This document shows, one piece after another, positions 1 to 17,987 of a stretch of 51,501 nucleotides of DNA. The DNA comes from Actinomadura rubrisoli (GTDB taxonomy: Bacteria; Actinomycetota; Actinomycetes; Streptosporangiales; Streptosporangiaceae). Within the stretch, counting starts at the first letter, position 1, and each line of letters opens with the position of its first letter. Below the pieces are notes generated by a model. That model did not search any database. It saw only the letters and a list, made by a program, of their open reading frames with translations, and had not been told where the DNA came from. Both the position numbers and the translations under genes were made by a program. The stretch lies in contig NZ_SMKU01000021.1 of assembly GCF_004349215.1 (NCBI RefSeq), positions 1 to 51,501 on the forward strand, written 5' to 3'.

Positions 1-10232
<10,232 letters not shown>

Positions 10233-10250
10233 GCCCCCAGCATTCGCCGC

Positions 10251-10285
10251 CCGCCTAAGCGGCCCCTTGCCGACCGCTAAAGCGG
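10251..10285. promoter_or_regulatory. Pair of near-palindromic 12-mers upstream of the PKS gene
   Basis: Two similar 12-base elements, CCGCCTAAGCGG at 10251-10262 and CCGCTAAAGCGG at 10274-10285, lie 23 bases apart in the 57-base gap between the thioesterase stop and the PKS start. Each is almost self-complementary, and the spacing is close to two helical turns. This could be a regulator site or an internal promoter element for the PKS. No biochemical support exists, and the gap could be simple spacer. Confidence 0.25.
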
Positions 10286-10288
10286 GAA

Positions 10289-11065
10289 CTAGGCCGGGAA
10301 AAGGACGGACGACAGGCTGACGAGGAACTCGGCCGGCCGCTCGTGCGGGAAGAAGTGCCCGCCCGGCAGCACGTGGACCCGGCTGCCCGCCGAGGTGTGC
10401 TGCGACCAGCCCTCGCCGGCCGAAGGCGGCATCAGCGGGTCGTCCGCGCCCGCGAAGACCTCGATCGGGACGGGCAGCCGCCAGTCCGGCGGCGGCACGC
10501 GGTGGCTCTCGCAGACGCGCAGGTCGTCGCGGATCTGGGCGAGGGCGGGCCGCATCCAGGCGGGGTAGCGCAGGATCGTCTCCGACATCCCGCCGACCGA
10601 CACCAGGAACCGCGCCAGCTCCTCGTCCGGCAGCTCCAGCGCCCAGGAGATCGGCGCGGGCCTGTGCGGCGGCGGGTACCCGCCGACCACCAGCCGGTAG
10701 GGCGGGACGGCCCCGCGCGCCACCCGGCGGGAGGCCAGCCGGTAGGCGACGATCGCCCCCATGCTGTGCCCGAGGAACGCGTGCGGCGTCTCCTCCAGGT
10801 ACGGCGCGAGCTCGCGGTCCAGCTCCTCGACCAGCGCCCCGATCTCGGTGAACCGGGGCTCGGCGGCCCGCCGCTCCCGTCCGGGCAGCTGGACGGGCGC
10901 CACGCTCACCTTCGGCCCCAGCGCCCGCTGCAACCCGCTGAACGACGACGCCGACCCGCCGGCGTGGTGGAAGCAGAACAGCCTCGTCCCGGCGGACTCC
11001 TCCAGCGTGTAGGGCAGGTAGGCGGTCGCGGCGGCGGGCCGGGCCGGGCTCGGTGCGGCCCTCAT
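10289..11065 (-). CDS. Type II (editing) thioesterase
   Basis: A 258-residue alpha/beta hydrolase of the GrsT/RifR type. The N-terminus holds the family [11 protein letters not shown] block. The nucleophile elbow is GHSMG (Ser101), followed by an acidic ADDP segment and the C-terminal GGHFF histidine. Such enzymes hydrolyse aberrant acyl groups stalled on carrier proteins of PKS or NRPS lines, acting in the cytoplasm in trans. The ATG overlaps the stop of the upstream gene (ATGA), so translation is probably coupled; the PKS begins 56 bases downstream. The length matches the family. A second type II thioesterase lies at 16025-16810, so one may serve the PKS and the other the NRPS; which serves which cannot be told from sequence. 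Confidence 0.93.
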   Translation of the reverse strand: MRAAPSPARPAAATAYLPYTLEESAGTRLFCFHHAGGSASSFSGLQRALGPKVSVAPVQLPGRERRAAEPRFTEIGALVEELDRELAPYLEETPHAFLGHSMGAIVAYRLASRRVARGAVPPYRLVVGGYPPPHRPAPISWALELPDEELARFLVSVGGMSETILRYPAWMRPALAQIRDDLRVCESHRVPPPDWRLPVPIEVFAGADDPLMPPSAGEGWSQHTSAGSRVHVLPGGHFFPHERPAEFLVSLSSVLFPA

Positions 11066-11877
11066 GGCAGCAGGGCGGTGAAGGAGGCGGCGAGGCCGGC
11101 GTGGGCGAGCATCGTGCCGTGGTCGACGTCGATCCCGATCTCCTCGGCGACGGTGACCTCGCCGCCCAGGCCCGAGGCGCGCATCGCGTTGAGGCCGCTG
11201 AGCGGGCTGGCGGAGCTGAAGGCGATGGCCTTGCGCCACTCCGGCAGCGGGTCGATCCGGCCGGCGGCGGCGAGGTAGCCCAGGAAGGACTCGAAGACCT
11301 CGAACAGCTCCTCGCGGCGGGCCTCGTCCAGCCCGGCCTTGGTCAGCGCGGGCTCGCCCGTCTCGCGGGCCAGGGCGATGAGGGCGTCCTTGAGGGCGCC
11401 GACCTCGGGGTCGCGGTCGTGCAGGCGCTGCCCCGCGGCGCGGGCCTCGGCGATCTCGTCGGCGGACAGCACCGCCGACATGAAGCCCATCACCTTGTGG
11501 TACTGCCACATCAGGGTCTGCGCGGTCGACAGCTCCGGGTCGAACAGGATCAGCCGGGGCTCGGTGTCCTGGACGGCGCGGATCCGCTCGGCCAGCGCCG
11601 CCGCGTAGACCGCGCCCGCGCAGAACCCGGTGAGCGCCCGGACGGGCCGCCGCCCGGCCTCGATCGGGGCTGCCCAGTGCTCGATGTAGTCGTCCGGGCC
11701 GAGCGTCCCGCCGGGCGGCGGGACGCTCTCCCAGACCGTGTGGCCGGGCCCCATGTGGGCGACCAGATCTGAAAAGCGCGCCTCCGGCCGTCCGGTGGTG
11801 TCGAAATCGACGGCCAGGATAATTCCCGCCGAATTCTCGGACTCCGCCAATGTCTTCCATGCCGCTGAAATGCTCAC
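11062..11877 (-). CDS. Thioesterase-like alpha/beta-hydrolase with Cys at the nucleophile position
   Basis: A 271-residue protein with a GTG start at 11877, preceded by a GGGAG Shine-Dalgarno. The sequence [15 protein letters not shown] reads as the strand-turn-helix of an alpha/beta hydrolase in which Cys86 occupies the Ser position (GxCxG). An LFDPE segment follows the next strand, and His253 in DVDHGT near the C-terminus could complete a triad. It is the first gene of the thioesterase-PKS operon and its stop overlaps the next start. Cys-type thioesterase folds can act in acyl transfer or chain release, and one is plausible here because the NRPS carries no release domain. Fold and role are inferred from pattern only; it might also be catalytically inert. 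Confidence 0.6.
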   Translation of the reverse strand: MSISAAWKTLAESENSAGIILAVDFDTTGRPEARFSDLVAHMGPGHTVWESVPPPGGTLGPDDYIEHWAAPIEAGRRPVRALTGFCAGAVYAAALAERIRAVQDTEPRLILFDPELSTAQTLMWQYHKVMGFMSAVLSADEIAEARAAGQRLHDRDPEVGALKDALIALARETGEPALTKAGLDEARREELFEVFESFLGYLAAAGRIDPLPEWRKAIAFSSASPLSGLNAMRASGLGGEVTVAEEIGIDVDHGTMLAHAGLAASFTALLP

Positions 11878-11947
11878 TCGTCACTCCCGGGAGTCGGGTC
11901 GACCGATCTTCCGTAAAAGCGTAAAGCGCGGCCCGGCGCGCGAGGCA

Positions 11948-11989
11948 CCCCTATCGGACGCCTTAGGGGGTGTGCGCGACGCTTAGGGG
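11948..11989. promoter_or_regulatory. Divergent promoter region with three TAGGGG boxes (candidate SARP sites)
   Basis: Within the 183-base gap between the Cys-hydrolase operon and the NRPS gene, TAGGGG occurs at 11964-11969 and 11984-11989 on the plus strand (20 bases apart) and at 11948-11953 on the minus strand. The nearest plus-strand box ends 71 bases before the NRPS ATG; the minus-strand box lies 70 bases before the hydrolase GTG. The 10-mer ACCCCTATCG at 11947-11956 recurs at 16941-16950. Direct repeats at about two helical turns resemble SARP operators, and a SARP gene is encoded in this cluster. Confidence 0.45.
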
Positions 11990-12060
11990 TAGGCGTGTTT
12001 TCCGCGCGCTCGTATCGTCCGCAGGAGCATGTGCGTCTTGTATCTGGAGGGAGGAACCCA

Positions 12061-15000
12061 ATGGAGAGCCCCACGAAGACGATCACCCGCTCCACTGGTG
12101 ATCTTTCGGTTGCCACGCGTAAAGAAGTGTCGCTCTGGCTGCTGGAAAGGCTGGTCCCGGAAAGCGCCTCGAACAATCTCGTCCTGGCGTTCCAGGCCGA
12201 GGGCGTCCTGGACTCCGGCGCGCTCAGCGACGCCCTGGCGGTCCTGCTGCGCCGCCACGAGGTCCTGCGCACGGTCTACTTCGCCACCGGCGCCGAGCTG
12301 GTCAAGGGCGTCGTCCCGCCGGACGGCTTCCGGATCGAGGTGGAGGACTTCCCCGACTTCGCCCCGCCCGCCGCGGAGATCGGGACGGCGCTGCGCCCGT
12401 TCGTCACCCGCCCCTTCGTCTTCGACGGCCGCCCGCTCGTCCGCGCCGGGCTGTTCCACCACCCCGGCGGCGACGTGCTCTGCCTGACCTTCCACCACCT
12501 GGTCTACGACATCATCTCCGGGACCCTCCTGCTGGAGGAGTTCGTCGCCGCCTACGACGCCTGCGCGGCGGGCGAGCCCGTCCCCGCCCACCTGCTGGAG
12601 ACCGTCCCGGCCTTCCACGAGCCCGACCCGCCCGAGGAGAGCCTGGCGTTCTGGCGCGAGCGGCTCGGCGACTTCGACCCGGGCACCCACGACCTGTGGT
12701 GCGGCGCCCCCGAGGGGACCGGCCCGGCCACGCTGCGCGGCGACCAGGTCGGGCACGAGCTGTCGGAGGACGCCGTGCGGGCCGTCCAGCGGCTGCGGCG
12801 GGAGGTGCGCGCGCCGGAGTCGGTCGTCCTGCTCGCCGCGTTCGACCTGCTGCTCGCCGCGCACGGCGCGGGACCCGACATCACCGTCGGCTCGCCGGTG
12901 AGCGTCCGGCCGAAGGACGCGCCGCGCATCGTCGGCCACCACACCAACGTGCTGCCGGTGCGGGTGCTCGTCGACCCGGCCGAGGGGTTCGGGGCGCTGG
13001 CCAGGCGCGCCCGCGACGCCTACTTCGCCGCGCTCGGCCACGCCGGGGTGACCGTCGACAGCATCTCCGAGCTGGTCCCGCGCGCCGACTCCAGCTGGCG
13101 CAACCGCCTGTGCCGCCACCTGTTCAACTACTTCCCCGAGCTGGAGCTGGGGGAGTTCGCCCTTGACGGGACGCCCGCCCGCCCGGTCGTGGTGGAGAAC
13201 GGCTACAGCAAGTTCGACCTGGAGTTCTTCGTGGCGTCCTCGCCCGGCCGGCTGTGGATCAACGCCAGGTACGGCCTGGACGCGCTGGCCGAGGACGACG
13301 TCCGGGCGCTGCTGCTCCGCTACGACGCCCTGCTGGTGGCCGTCGCGGACGACGTGGACCGGCCGACCGGCGAGCTGCTCGCCTGGAGCGAGGAGGACCG
13401 CGCCGTCATCGAGGCGGCCAACGCCACCGCGCGCCGCCACGACCCCGCCGACGTCCCGAGCGCGGTGTACGGCCACGCCCGCGCCACCCCGGACGCGGTC
13501 GCCGTCCAGCACGAGGACCGCCTGGTCACCTACCGGCGGTTGTGGGACTCGGCGGTCGCCGCCCGTGACACGCTGCGCGCCACGGGCGTCGGCCCCGGGG
13601 ACACCGTCGCCATCGCCGCCTCGCGCGGCCCCGAGCTGGTCGCCTCGGTGCTCGGCACCTGGCTGGCCGGCGCCGCCTACCTGCCCATCGACCCCGAGCA
13701 CCCCGCCCGGCGCGTCGCCTACCTGCTGGCCGACTCCGGCGCCGGCGTCGTCCTCACCGACCGCGACCCGGCGGCGTTCACCGCCCCCGGGGTCGCCGTG
13801 CTGCCCCTGCCGCCGCTCACCGACGGCCCGCCCGAGGACGGCCCGCCCGCAGGCGCCGAGGTTGCCGTCGACCCCGGGCACCCCGCCTACCTGATCTACA
13901 CCTCGGGCTCCACCGGACGGCCCAAGGGCGCGACGATCCCGCACCGCGCGATCTCCAACATCGCCGCCGACTACACCGAGCGCCTGCGCGCCACCCCCCA
14001 GGACGCCACCCTCTGGATGACGACGTTCGCCTTCGACATGGCCAACCTGGAGCACTACGTCCCGCTGTACTCCGGCGGCCGGATCGTCATCGCCCCCGAT
14101 GAGGCCCGCGTCGACGGCCGGGTGCTCCGCGACCTGATCGAGCGGTTCGACCCGGGCATCGTCCAGGCCACCCCCACCACCTGGCGGCTCGTCCTGGACG
14201 AGGTCGAGGGCCTGCTCGCGGGCCGCAGGGTCGTCATCGGCGCCGAGCCGGTGCCGGTGCCGCTGGCCAAGCGGCTGCTGGAGACCGGCTGCGAGGTCCA
14301 CCACGCCTACGGCCCGACCGAGACCACCACCTGGTGCACCTGGGGCGTCCTGCCCGCCGACCTCGGCGAGCGGCTCGACATCGGCGGCCCGATCGCCAAC
14401 ACCCGCATGATGGTCGTCGCCCCGGACGGGCGCGAGCTGCCCGTGGGGGTCCGCGGCGAGGTGTGGATCGCCGGCGACGGCGTCGCGCTCGGCTACCACG
14501 GCCGCCCCGACCTCAACGCCGAGCGGTTCGGCGACCATCCGGTGCACGGCCGGTACTACCGCAGCGGCGACGTCGGCCGCTGGCTGCCGGACGGCACCCT
14601 GGAGCTGTTCGGCCGCGCCGACCGGCAGGTCAAGCTGCGCGGCAACCGGATCGAGCTCGGCGAGATCGAGGCCGCGCTGCTCGGGCACCCGAAGGTCAAG
14701 GGCGCGGCCGCCGTCGTGGTCGGCGACCGCAGCGCCGACGGCAGGCTCGTCGCCTTCGTCGAGTCCGCCGAGGACGACCTGGTCGACGAGCTGTGGGAGT
14801 TCGCCCGCGCCGAGCTGCCGCGCGCCGCGATCCCGCAGGACTTCATCGTCGTCGAGTCCTTCCCGACCAACGCCAACGAGAAGGTCGACTACCCCGAGCT
14901 CGACCGCCTCGCCGCCGAGCGCCGCGCCGCCGCCCGGGGCCCGGCGGCGGGGGGCGGCACCGACGACGCCCTGGTGGACGCGTTCATCGAGCTGTGGGGC

Positions 15001-15183
15001 GAGCTGCTCGGCCGCGACGACATCACCGCCGACAGCAACTTCTTCACCCACGGCGGCCACTCCCTGCTCGGCGCCAAGCTCCTCCAGAGCCTTGAGGAGA
15101 CCCGCGGGCTGACCGTCAAGCTCGCCGACCTGTTCGCCGCCCCCACCCCCGGCGCCCTGGCCGCCCACGTCCGGGCGTCCTGA
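12061..15183 (+). CDS. Nonribosomal peptide synthetase, single C-A-PCP module
   Basis: A 1040-residue protein; the ATG at 12061 follows a strong GGAGGGAGG site, which is why the longer frame from 11995 was not used. The condensation domain comes first (about 15-440), with His145-His146 and Asp150 in HHLVYDI; the usual Gly after Asp is Ile. The adenylation domain (about 450-950) shows AYLPIDPEHP, YTSGSTGRPKG near 613, AYGPTETTT, GRADRQVKLRGNRIELGE and NANEKVDY with Lys941. A PCP follows with GGHSL and attachment Ser1001. Aligned by eye to GrsA, the pocket reads roughly D-M-L-A-V-G-A-T; the first Asp suggests an alpha-amino acid but the substrate is unassigned. There is no thioesterase, reductase or terminal C domain, so the product must be released or passed on in trans. 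It is transcribed divergently from the PKS operon. Confidence 0.95.
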   Translation: MESPTKTITRSTGDLSVATRKEVSLWLLERLVPESASNNLVLAFQAEGVLDSGALSDALAVLLRRHEVLRTVYFATGAELVKGVVPPDGFRIEVEDFPDFAPPAAEIGTALRPFVTRPFVFDGRPLVRAGLFHHPGGDVLCLTFHHLVYDIISGTLLLEEFVAAYDACAAGEPVPAHLLETVPAFHEPDPPEESLAFWRERLGDFDPGTHDLWCGAPEGTGPATLRGDQVGHELSEDAVRAVQRLRREVRAPESVVLLAAFDLLLAAHGAGPDITVGSPVSVRPKDAPRIVGHHTNVLPVRVLVDPAEGFGALARRARDAYFAALGHAGVTVDSISELVPRADSSWRNRLCRHLFNYFPELELGEFALDGTPARPVVVENGYSKFDLEFFVASSPGRLWINARYGLDALAEDDVRALLLRYDALLVAVADDVDRPTGELLAWSEEDRAVIEAANATARRHDPADVPSAVYGHARATPDAVAVQHEDRLVTYRRLWDSAVAARDTLRATGVGPGDTVAIAASRGPELVASVLGTWLAGAAYLPIDPEHPARRVAYLLADSGAGVVLTDRDPAAFTAPGVAVLPLPPLTDGPPEDGPPAGAEVAVDPGHPAYLIYTSGSTGRPKGATIPHRAISNIAADYTERLRATPQDATLWMTTFAFDMANLEHYVPLYSGGRIVIAPDEARVDGRVLRDLIERFDPGIVQATPTTWRLVLDEVEGLLAGRRVVIGAEPVPVPLAKRLLETGCEVHHAYGPTETTTWCTWGVLPADLGERLDIGGPIANTRMMVVAPDGRELPVGVRGEVWIAGDGVALGYHGRPDLNAERFGDHPVHGRYYRSGDVGRWLPDGTLELFGRADRQVKLRGNRIELGEIEAALLGHPKVKGAAAVVVGDRSADGRLVAFVESAEDDLVDELWEFARAELPRAAIPQDFIVVESFPTNANEKVDYPELDRLAAERRAAARGPAAGGGTDDALVDAFIELWGELLGRDDITADSNFFTHGGHSLLGAKLLQSLEETRGLTVKLADLFAAPTPGALAAHVRAS

Positions 15184-15194
15184 CCGGCTCAGCG

Positions 15195-15252
15195 CCCGCG
15201 AACGGCGAGTGCCCGCCCCCTTCTCCCGGGGCGGGCACTCGCCGTTCGCGGG
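15195..15252. terminator. Bidirectional hairpin between convergent NRPS and SARP genes
   Basis: A perfect 25-base inverted repeat (15195-15219 and 15228-15252) with an 8-base loop lies between the NRPS stop at 15183 and the SARP stop at 15258. The stem is GC-rich with no T-tract, as is usual for actinomycete terminators. Its position between convergent genes suggests it ends transcription from both sides. Confidence 0.8.
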
Positions 15253-15257
15253 CCGGG

Positions 15258-16028
15258 TCAGGCCACGCAGAGTTCCAGGACGCGCTCGTCGGCCTGGAGG
15301 ACCGCACGGTGCAGATCCTGGAGCTGCGCGCACGGCTCCAGGCCCAGCTCGTCGATGAGCGTGGTGCGCGCCCACTGGTAGACCTTGAGCGCGTCGGCGC
15401 GCCGCTCGGAGCGGCACAGCGCCAGCATCAGCTGCCGGTAGAACGCCTCGCGCAGCGGGTTCTCCGTCGTCAGCGTGAAGAGCGTGCCGATCAGCTCGCG
15501 GTGGTGGCCGAGCTGGAGCCGGCAGTCGACCAGCATCTCCGTGCACTCCATCCGGACCTCCGACAGCCGCGTGACGAAGCTGCGCAGGATCGGCCCGGTG
15601 CCGATGTCGCCGAGCACCGGGCCGTGCCACAGGGCCAGCCCCGCGTCGAAGAGCTCGGCGGCCTCGGCGTGCCGTCCCTCCCGCATCCGGGCCCTGCCGA
15701 GGTCGGTGAGCTCCAGGAACGCCTGGTAGTCCAGGCTGTCGGAGCCGCGGCGCAGCACATAGCCGGGGGAGCGGGTCTCGATCGGCCCGTCCGCCCGGCC
15801 CGGGCGGTGCAGGAACTTGCGGAGCTCGGACACGTAGACGTGCAGGCCGGCGGTGGCCCGGCGGGGCAGCCGCTCGCCCCAGATCTCCCCCATCAGCTGG
15901 TCGGTCGTCACGACGTGGTCCGCGCGGACGAGCAGGGTGGCGAGGAGCACCTCGATCTTCGGTGCGCTGATCGATGATCTGCGGTCGTCGTCGACGACGC
16001 GCAGCGTTCCCAAAAGCTCGTACTTCAC
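15258..16028 (-). CDS. SARP-family pathway activator (AfsR/DnrI/RedD type)
   Basis: A 256-residue regulator starting at GTG 16028, preceded by GGAGGA; the start overlaps the stop of the upstream thioesterase (GTGA). The first 95 or so residues form an OmpR-like winged-helix DNA-binding domain (KYELLG, LMGEIWG, LHVYVSELRKFL, SPGYVLR). Residues 100-245 form a bacterial transcriptional activation domain of helical repeats (ENPLREAFYRQLMLALCRSERRADALKVY in part). Length and order match small SARPs, which activate antibiotic biosynthesis genes by binding direct repeats near the -35 region. Being inside the cluster, it is probably the pathway-specific activator of the PKS/NRPS genes; the TAGGGG boxes at 11948-11989 and 16887-16947 are candidate targets. 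Confidence 0.93.
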   Translation of the reverse strand: MKYELLGTLRVVDDDRRSSISAPKIEVLLATLLVRADHVVTTDQLMGEIWGERLPRRATAGLHVYVSELRKFLHRPGRADGPIETRSPGYVLRRGSDSLDYQAFLELTDLGRARMREGRHAEAAELFDAGLALWHGPVLGDIGTGPILRSFVTRLSEVRMECTEMLVDCRLQLGHHRELIGTLFTLTTENPLREAFYRQLMLALCRSERRADALKVYQWARTTLIDELGLEPCAQLQDLHRAVLQADERVLELCVA

Positions 16029-16810
16029 TGCTCCTCCGATGTCCCGCTGGATGAGTAGGCGATTCCCTTGAGGGCCGCCGAGATCTCGCCGAGCACCGCG
16101 TCCCGGTGCGGGTCGATGAAGAAATGCCCGCCGGAGAAGACGCGGAGGCGGAATTCGCCGGCGGTGTGGTCCCGCCACGCCGCGGCCTCCTCGCGGGTGG
16201 TGTGGTGGTCGGCGTCCCCGGTCAGCATCGTGATCGGGCATTTCAGCACGGCGTCCGGCACGGGCGGGTGGTTCTCGATCAGCCGGTAGTCGTCGCGGAC
16301 CGGCGGCAGGATCATGGCCAGCATGTCCTCGTCGCGCAGGCCGCGCGGGTCGGAGCCGCCGGAGGCCAGCAGCTCCTCGACGATGCCCGCGTCGCCCCGC
16401 AGGTGGACGTCGCCGCCGCGCAGCCGCGACGGCGCCGGGTAGCCCGAGGCGACCAGGTGGGCGGGCCCGCCGCCGGTCCTGTCCTCGAACCGCCTGGCCA
16501 CCTCGAAGGCCAGCACCGACCCCATGCTGTGGCCGAAGAACGCGAACGTCCCGCCCGCCAGCCCCTCCAGCGCGGCGAAGACCTGGTCGGCCAGCTCGGC
16601 GACGCTCCCGGGGCGGGGGTCCGCCCTGCGGTCCTGGCGGCCCGGGTACTGGAGCGCGAGCGTCTCGATTCCGGGGGCGAGCGCCTGCGACCATGGAAAG
16701 AAATAGGACGCGGAACCACCCGCATGCGGAAAGCAGACAAGCCGCAGTTCGCTCTCCGCCGATGGATGGAACACGCGGACCCATGATTCTGGACCTCTGA
16801 ACGGGGCCAT
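16025..16810 (-). CDS. Type II thioesterase (second copy)
   Basis: A 261-residue alpha/beta hydrolase of the type II thioesterase family. It has FPHAGGSASYFFPW near 27-40, GHSMG with Ser95, a GDADHH acidic-residue segment and the SGGHFFID histidine block. It removes misprimed or stalled acyl groups from carrier proteins. The start ATG at 16810 has an AGGTAG site just upstream, and its stop overlaps the SARP start, so regulator and thioesterase are co-translated. Sequence differs clearly from the first copy at 10289-11065, so this is not a recent duplication. Confidence 0.93.
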   Translation of the reverse strand: MAPFRGPESWVRVFHPSAESELRLVCFPHAGGSASYFFPWSQALAPGIETLALQYPGRQDRRADPRPGSVAELADQVFAALEGLAGGTFAFFGHSMGSVLAFEVARRFEDRTGGGPAHLVASGYPAPSRLRGGDVHLRGDAGIVEELLASGGSDPRGLRDEDMLAMILPPVRDDYRLIENHPPVPDAVLKCPITMLTGDADHHTTREEAAAWRDHTAGEFRLRVFSGGHFFIDPHRDAVLGEISAALKGIAYSSSGTSEEQ

Positions 16811-16886
16811 CTACCTGCCCTTCTGGGATTCCGGCATTGAGCCGGAGTCTAGGCAGCGCCTTCTGCCCCGGGTAACCCCGACCGCG

Positions 16887-16947
16887 CCCCTACAAAAGGC
16901 CCGGCCCCCTATCCAAGCCGGGCATTAGCCGGGGTTTAGGACCCCTA
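16887..16947. promoter_or_regulatory. Divergent promoter region with three further TAGGGG boxes
   Basis: The 151-base gap between the thioesterase-SARP operon and the PLP-enzyme operon holds TAGGGG on the minus strand at 16887-16892, 16906-16911 and 16942-16947. The nearest lies 76 bases upstream of the thioesterase start, the same placement as in the NRPS promoter. Two are 19 bases apart. The rightmost sits only 14 bases before the ATG at 16962, so it could repress or lie in the leader of the rightward operon. SARP autoregulation is a plausible reading. Confidence 0.4.
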
Positions 16948-16961
16948 TCGATGATGGCCCC

Positions 16962-17987
16962 ATGACCGGAACCGCAGGGATCGGCACGGCGGTCGCGGAC
17001 GACCTGCCGCAGCTCACCAAGGAGGGCGTCGAGGACGCCCGCAGGCGGCTCGCCGAGCGTCTCGTCACGACCCCGGTGGTCCGCTGCGAGGCGCTGGACG
17101 GGCTGGCCGGGACCCGGCTGTGGCTGAAGGCGGAGAACCTTCAGCTCGGCGGGTCGTTCAAGATGCGCGGCGCGCTCCTGGCCGTCGCCCGGCTGGCCGG
17201 GGACGGAAGCCGGGGCGTGGTCGCGCAGAGCACCGGCAACCACGCGATCGCCGTGGCCCGCGCCGCGCGGGAGTACGGGCTGCCCGCCGTGCTCGTGCTG
17301 CCCGTAGACGCCGCCCCCACCAAGATCGCGGCGATCCGGGCCGCCGGCGCCGAGGTCGTCCTCGCCGGGACGGCGCTCGCCGAGCGGACGGCGCTCGTCG
17401 AGCAGGTGCGGACGGCCCGGGGCTTCGACCTCATCGACCCCTATCTCGACCCCGATGTCGTCGCCGGGCAGGGGTCGGCCACCGCGGAGCTGATCCGCCA
17501 GGCGCGGGCCGAGGGCACGGCGCTGGACGCGGTGGTGGTCCCGGTCGGCGGGGGCAGCGCCGTCGCCGGGGCCTGCCTGGCCGCCAGGGGCCACGGCATC
17601 CGGGTGATCGCCGCGGAGCCGCTGGCGGTGCCCGCGCTCGGCGCGGCGCTGCGGGCGGGCCGGCCGGTGACCGTCCCGGTGGGGACGACCATCGCCGACG
17701 GCCTGCGCCCCGACCGGATCAGCACGCTGGCGTTCGAACTGGCCCGCGACGAGGTCGCCCAGGTCGTGACCGTGCCGGAGGCGGCGATCGCCGAGGCCCT
17801 GTGCCTGGCGCTCGTCCACGCCCGGCTGCTCGTCGAGCCCGCCGCCGCCACCGCGCTCGCCGCCGCGCTCCGGCTGCCCGCGCCGCGCCCCGCCGCGGTG
17901 GGCGTCCTGCTCAGCGGCGGCAACGTCGAGCCCGGCCTGGTCGCCTCGCTGCTGGCCGGGCACCTCCAGGGAGAGGAATCCCGATGA
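16962..17987 (+). CDS. PLP-dependent threonine/serine dehydratase-like ammonia-lyase
   Basis: A 341-residue fold-type II PLP enzyme. Lys67 in GSFKMRGA is the cofactor lysine, QSTGNHA is the substrate loop, VGGGSAVAG is the phosphate-binding glycine loop and LSGGNVEPG is near the C-terminus. There is no C-terminal ACT domain, so it resembles catabolic-type threonine deaminases or serine/threo-hydroxyaspartate lyases rather than feedback-regulated IlvA. The likely reaction is loss of ammonia from a beta-hydroxy amino acid to a 2-oxo acid (2-oxobutyrate from threonine). It is the first gene of a translationally coupled three-gene operon in the PKS/NRPS cluster. It could feed propionyl-derived units or tailor a precursor; the substrate is not readable from sequence. 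No clear Shine-Dalgarno precedes the ATG. Confidence 0.85.
   Translation: MTGTAGIGTAVADDLPQLTKEGVEDARRRLAERLVTTPVVRCEALDGLAGTRLWLKAENLQLGGSFKMRGALLAVARLAGDGSRGVVAQSTGNHAIAVARAAREYGLPAVLVLPVDAAPTKIAAIRAAGAEVVLAGTALAERTALVEQVRTARGFDLIDPYLDPDVVAGQGSATAELIRQARAEGTALDAVVVPVGGGSAVAGACLAARGHGIRVIAAEPLAVPALGAALRAGRPVTVPVGTTIADGLRPDRISTLAFELARDEVAQVVTVPEAAIAEALCLALVHARLLVEPAAATALAAALRLPAPRPAAVGVLLSGGNVEPGLVASLLAGHLQGEESR

Noticed and set aside
11995..12060. Extended N-terminus for the NRPS
   Set aside because: A strong GGAGGGAGG site directly precedes ATG 12061 and the extra residues add no domain.
11981..15630. Long minus-strand frame antisense to the NRPS gene
   Set aside because: Low-complexity Val/Gly/Gln-rich composition and exact antisense position to a well-supported NRPS.
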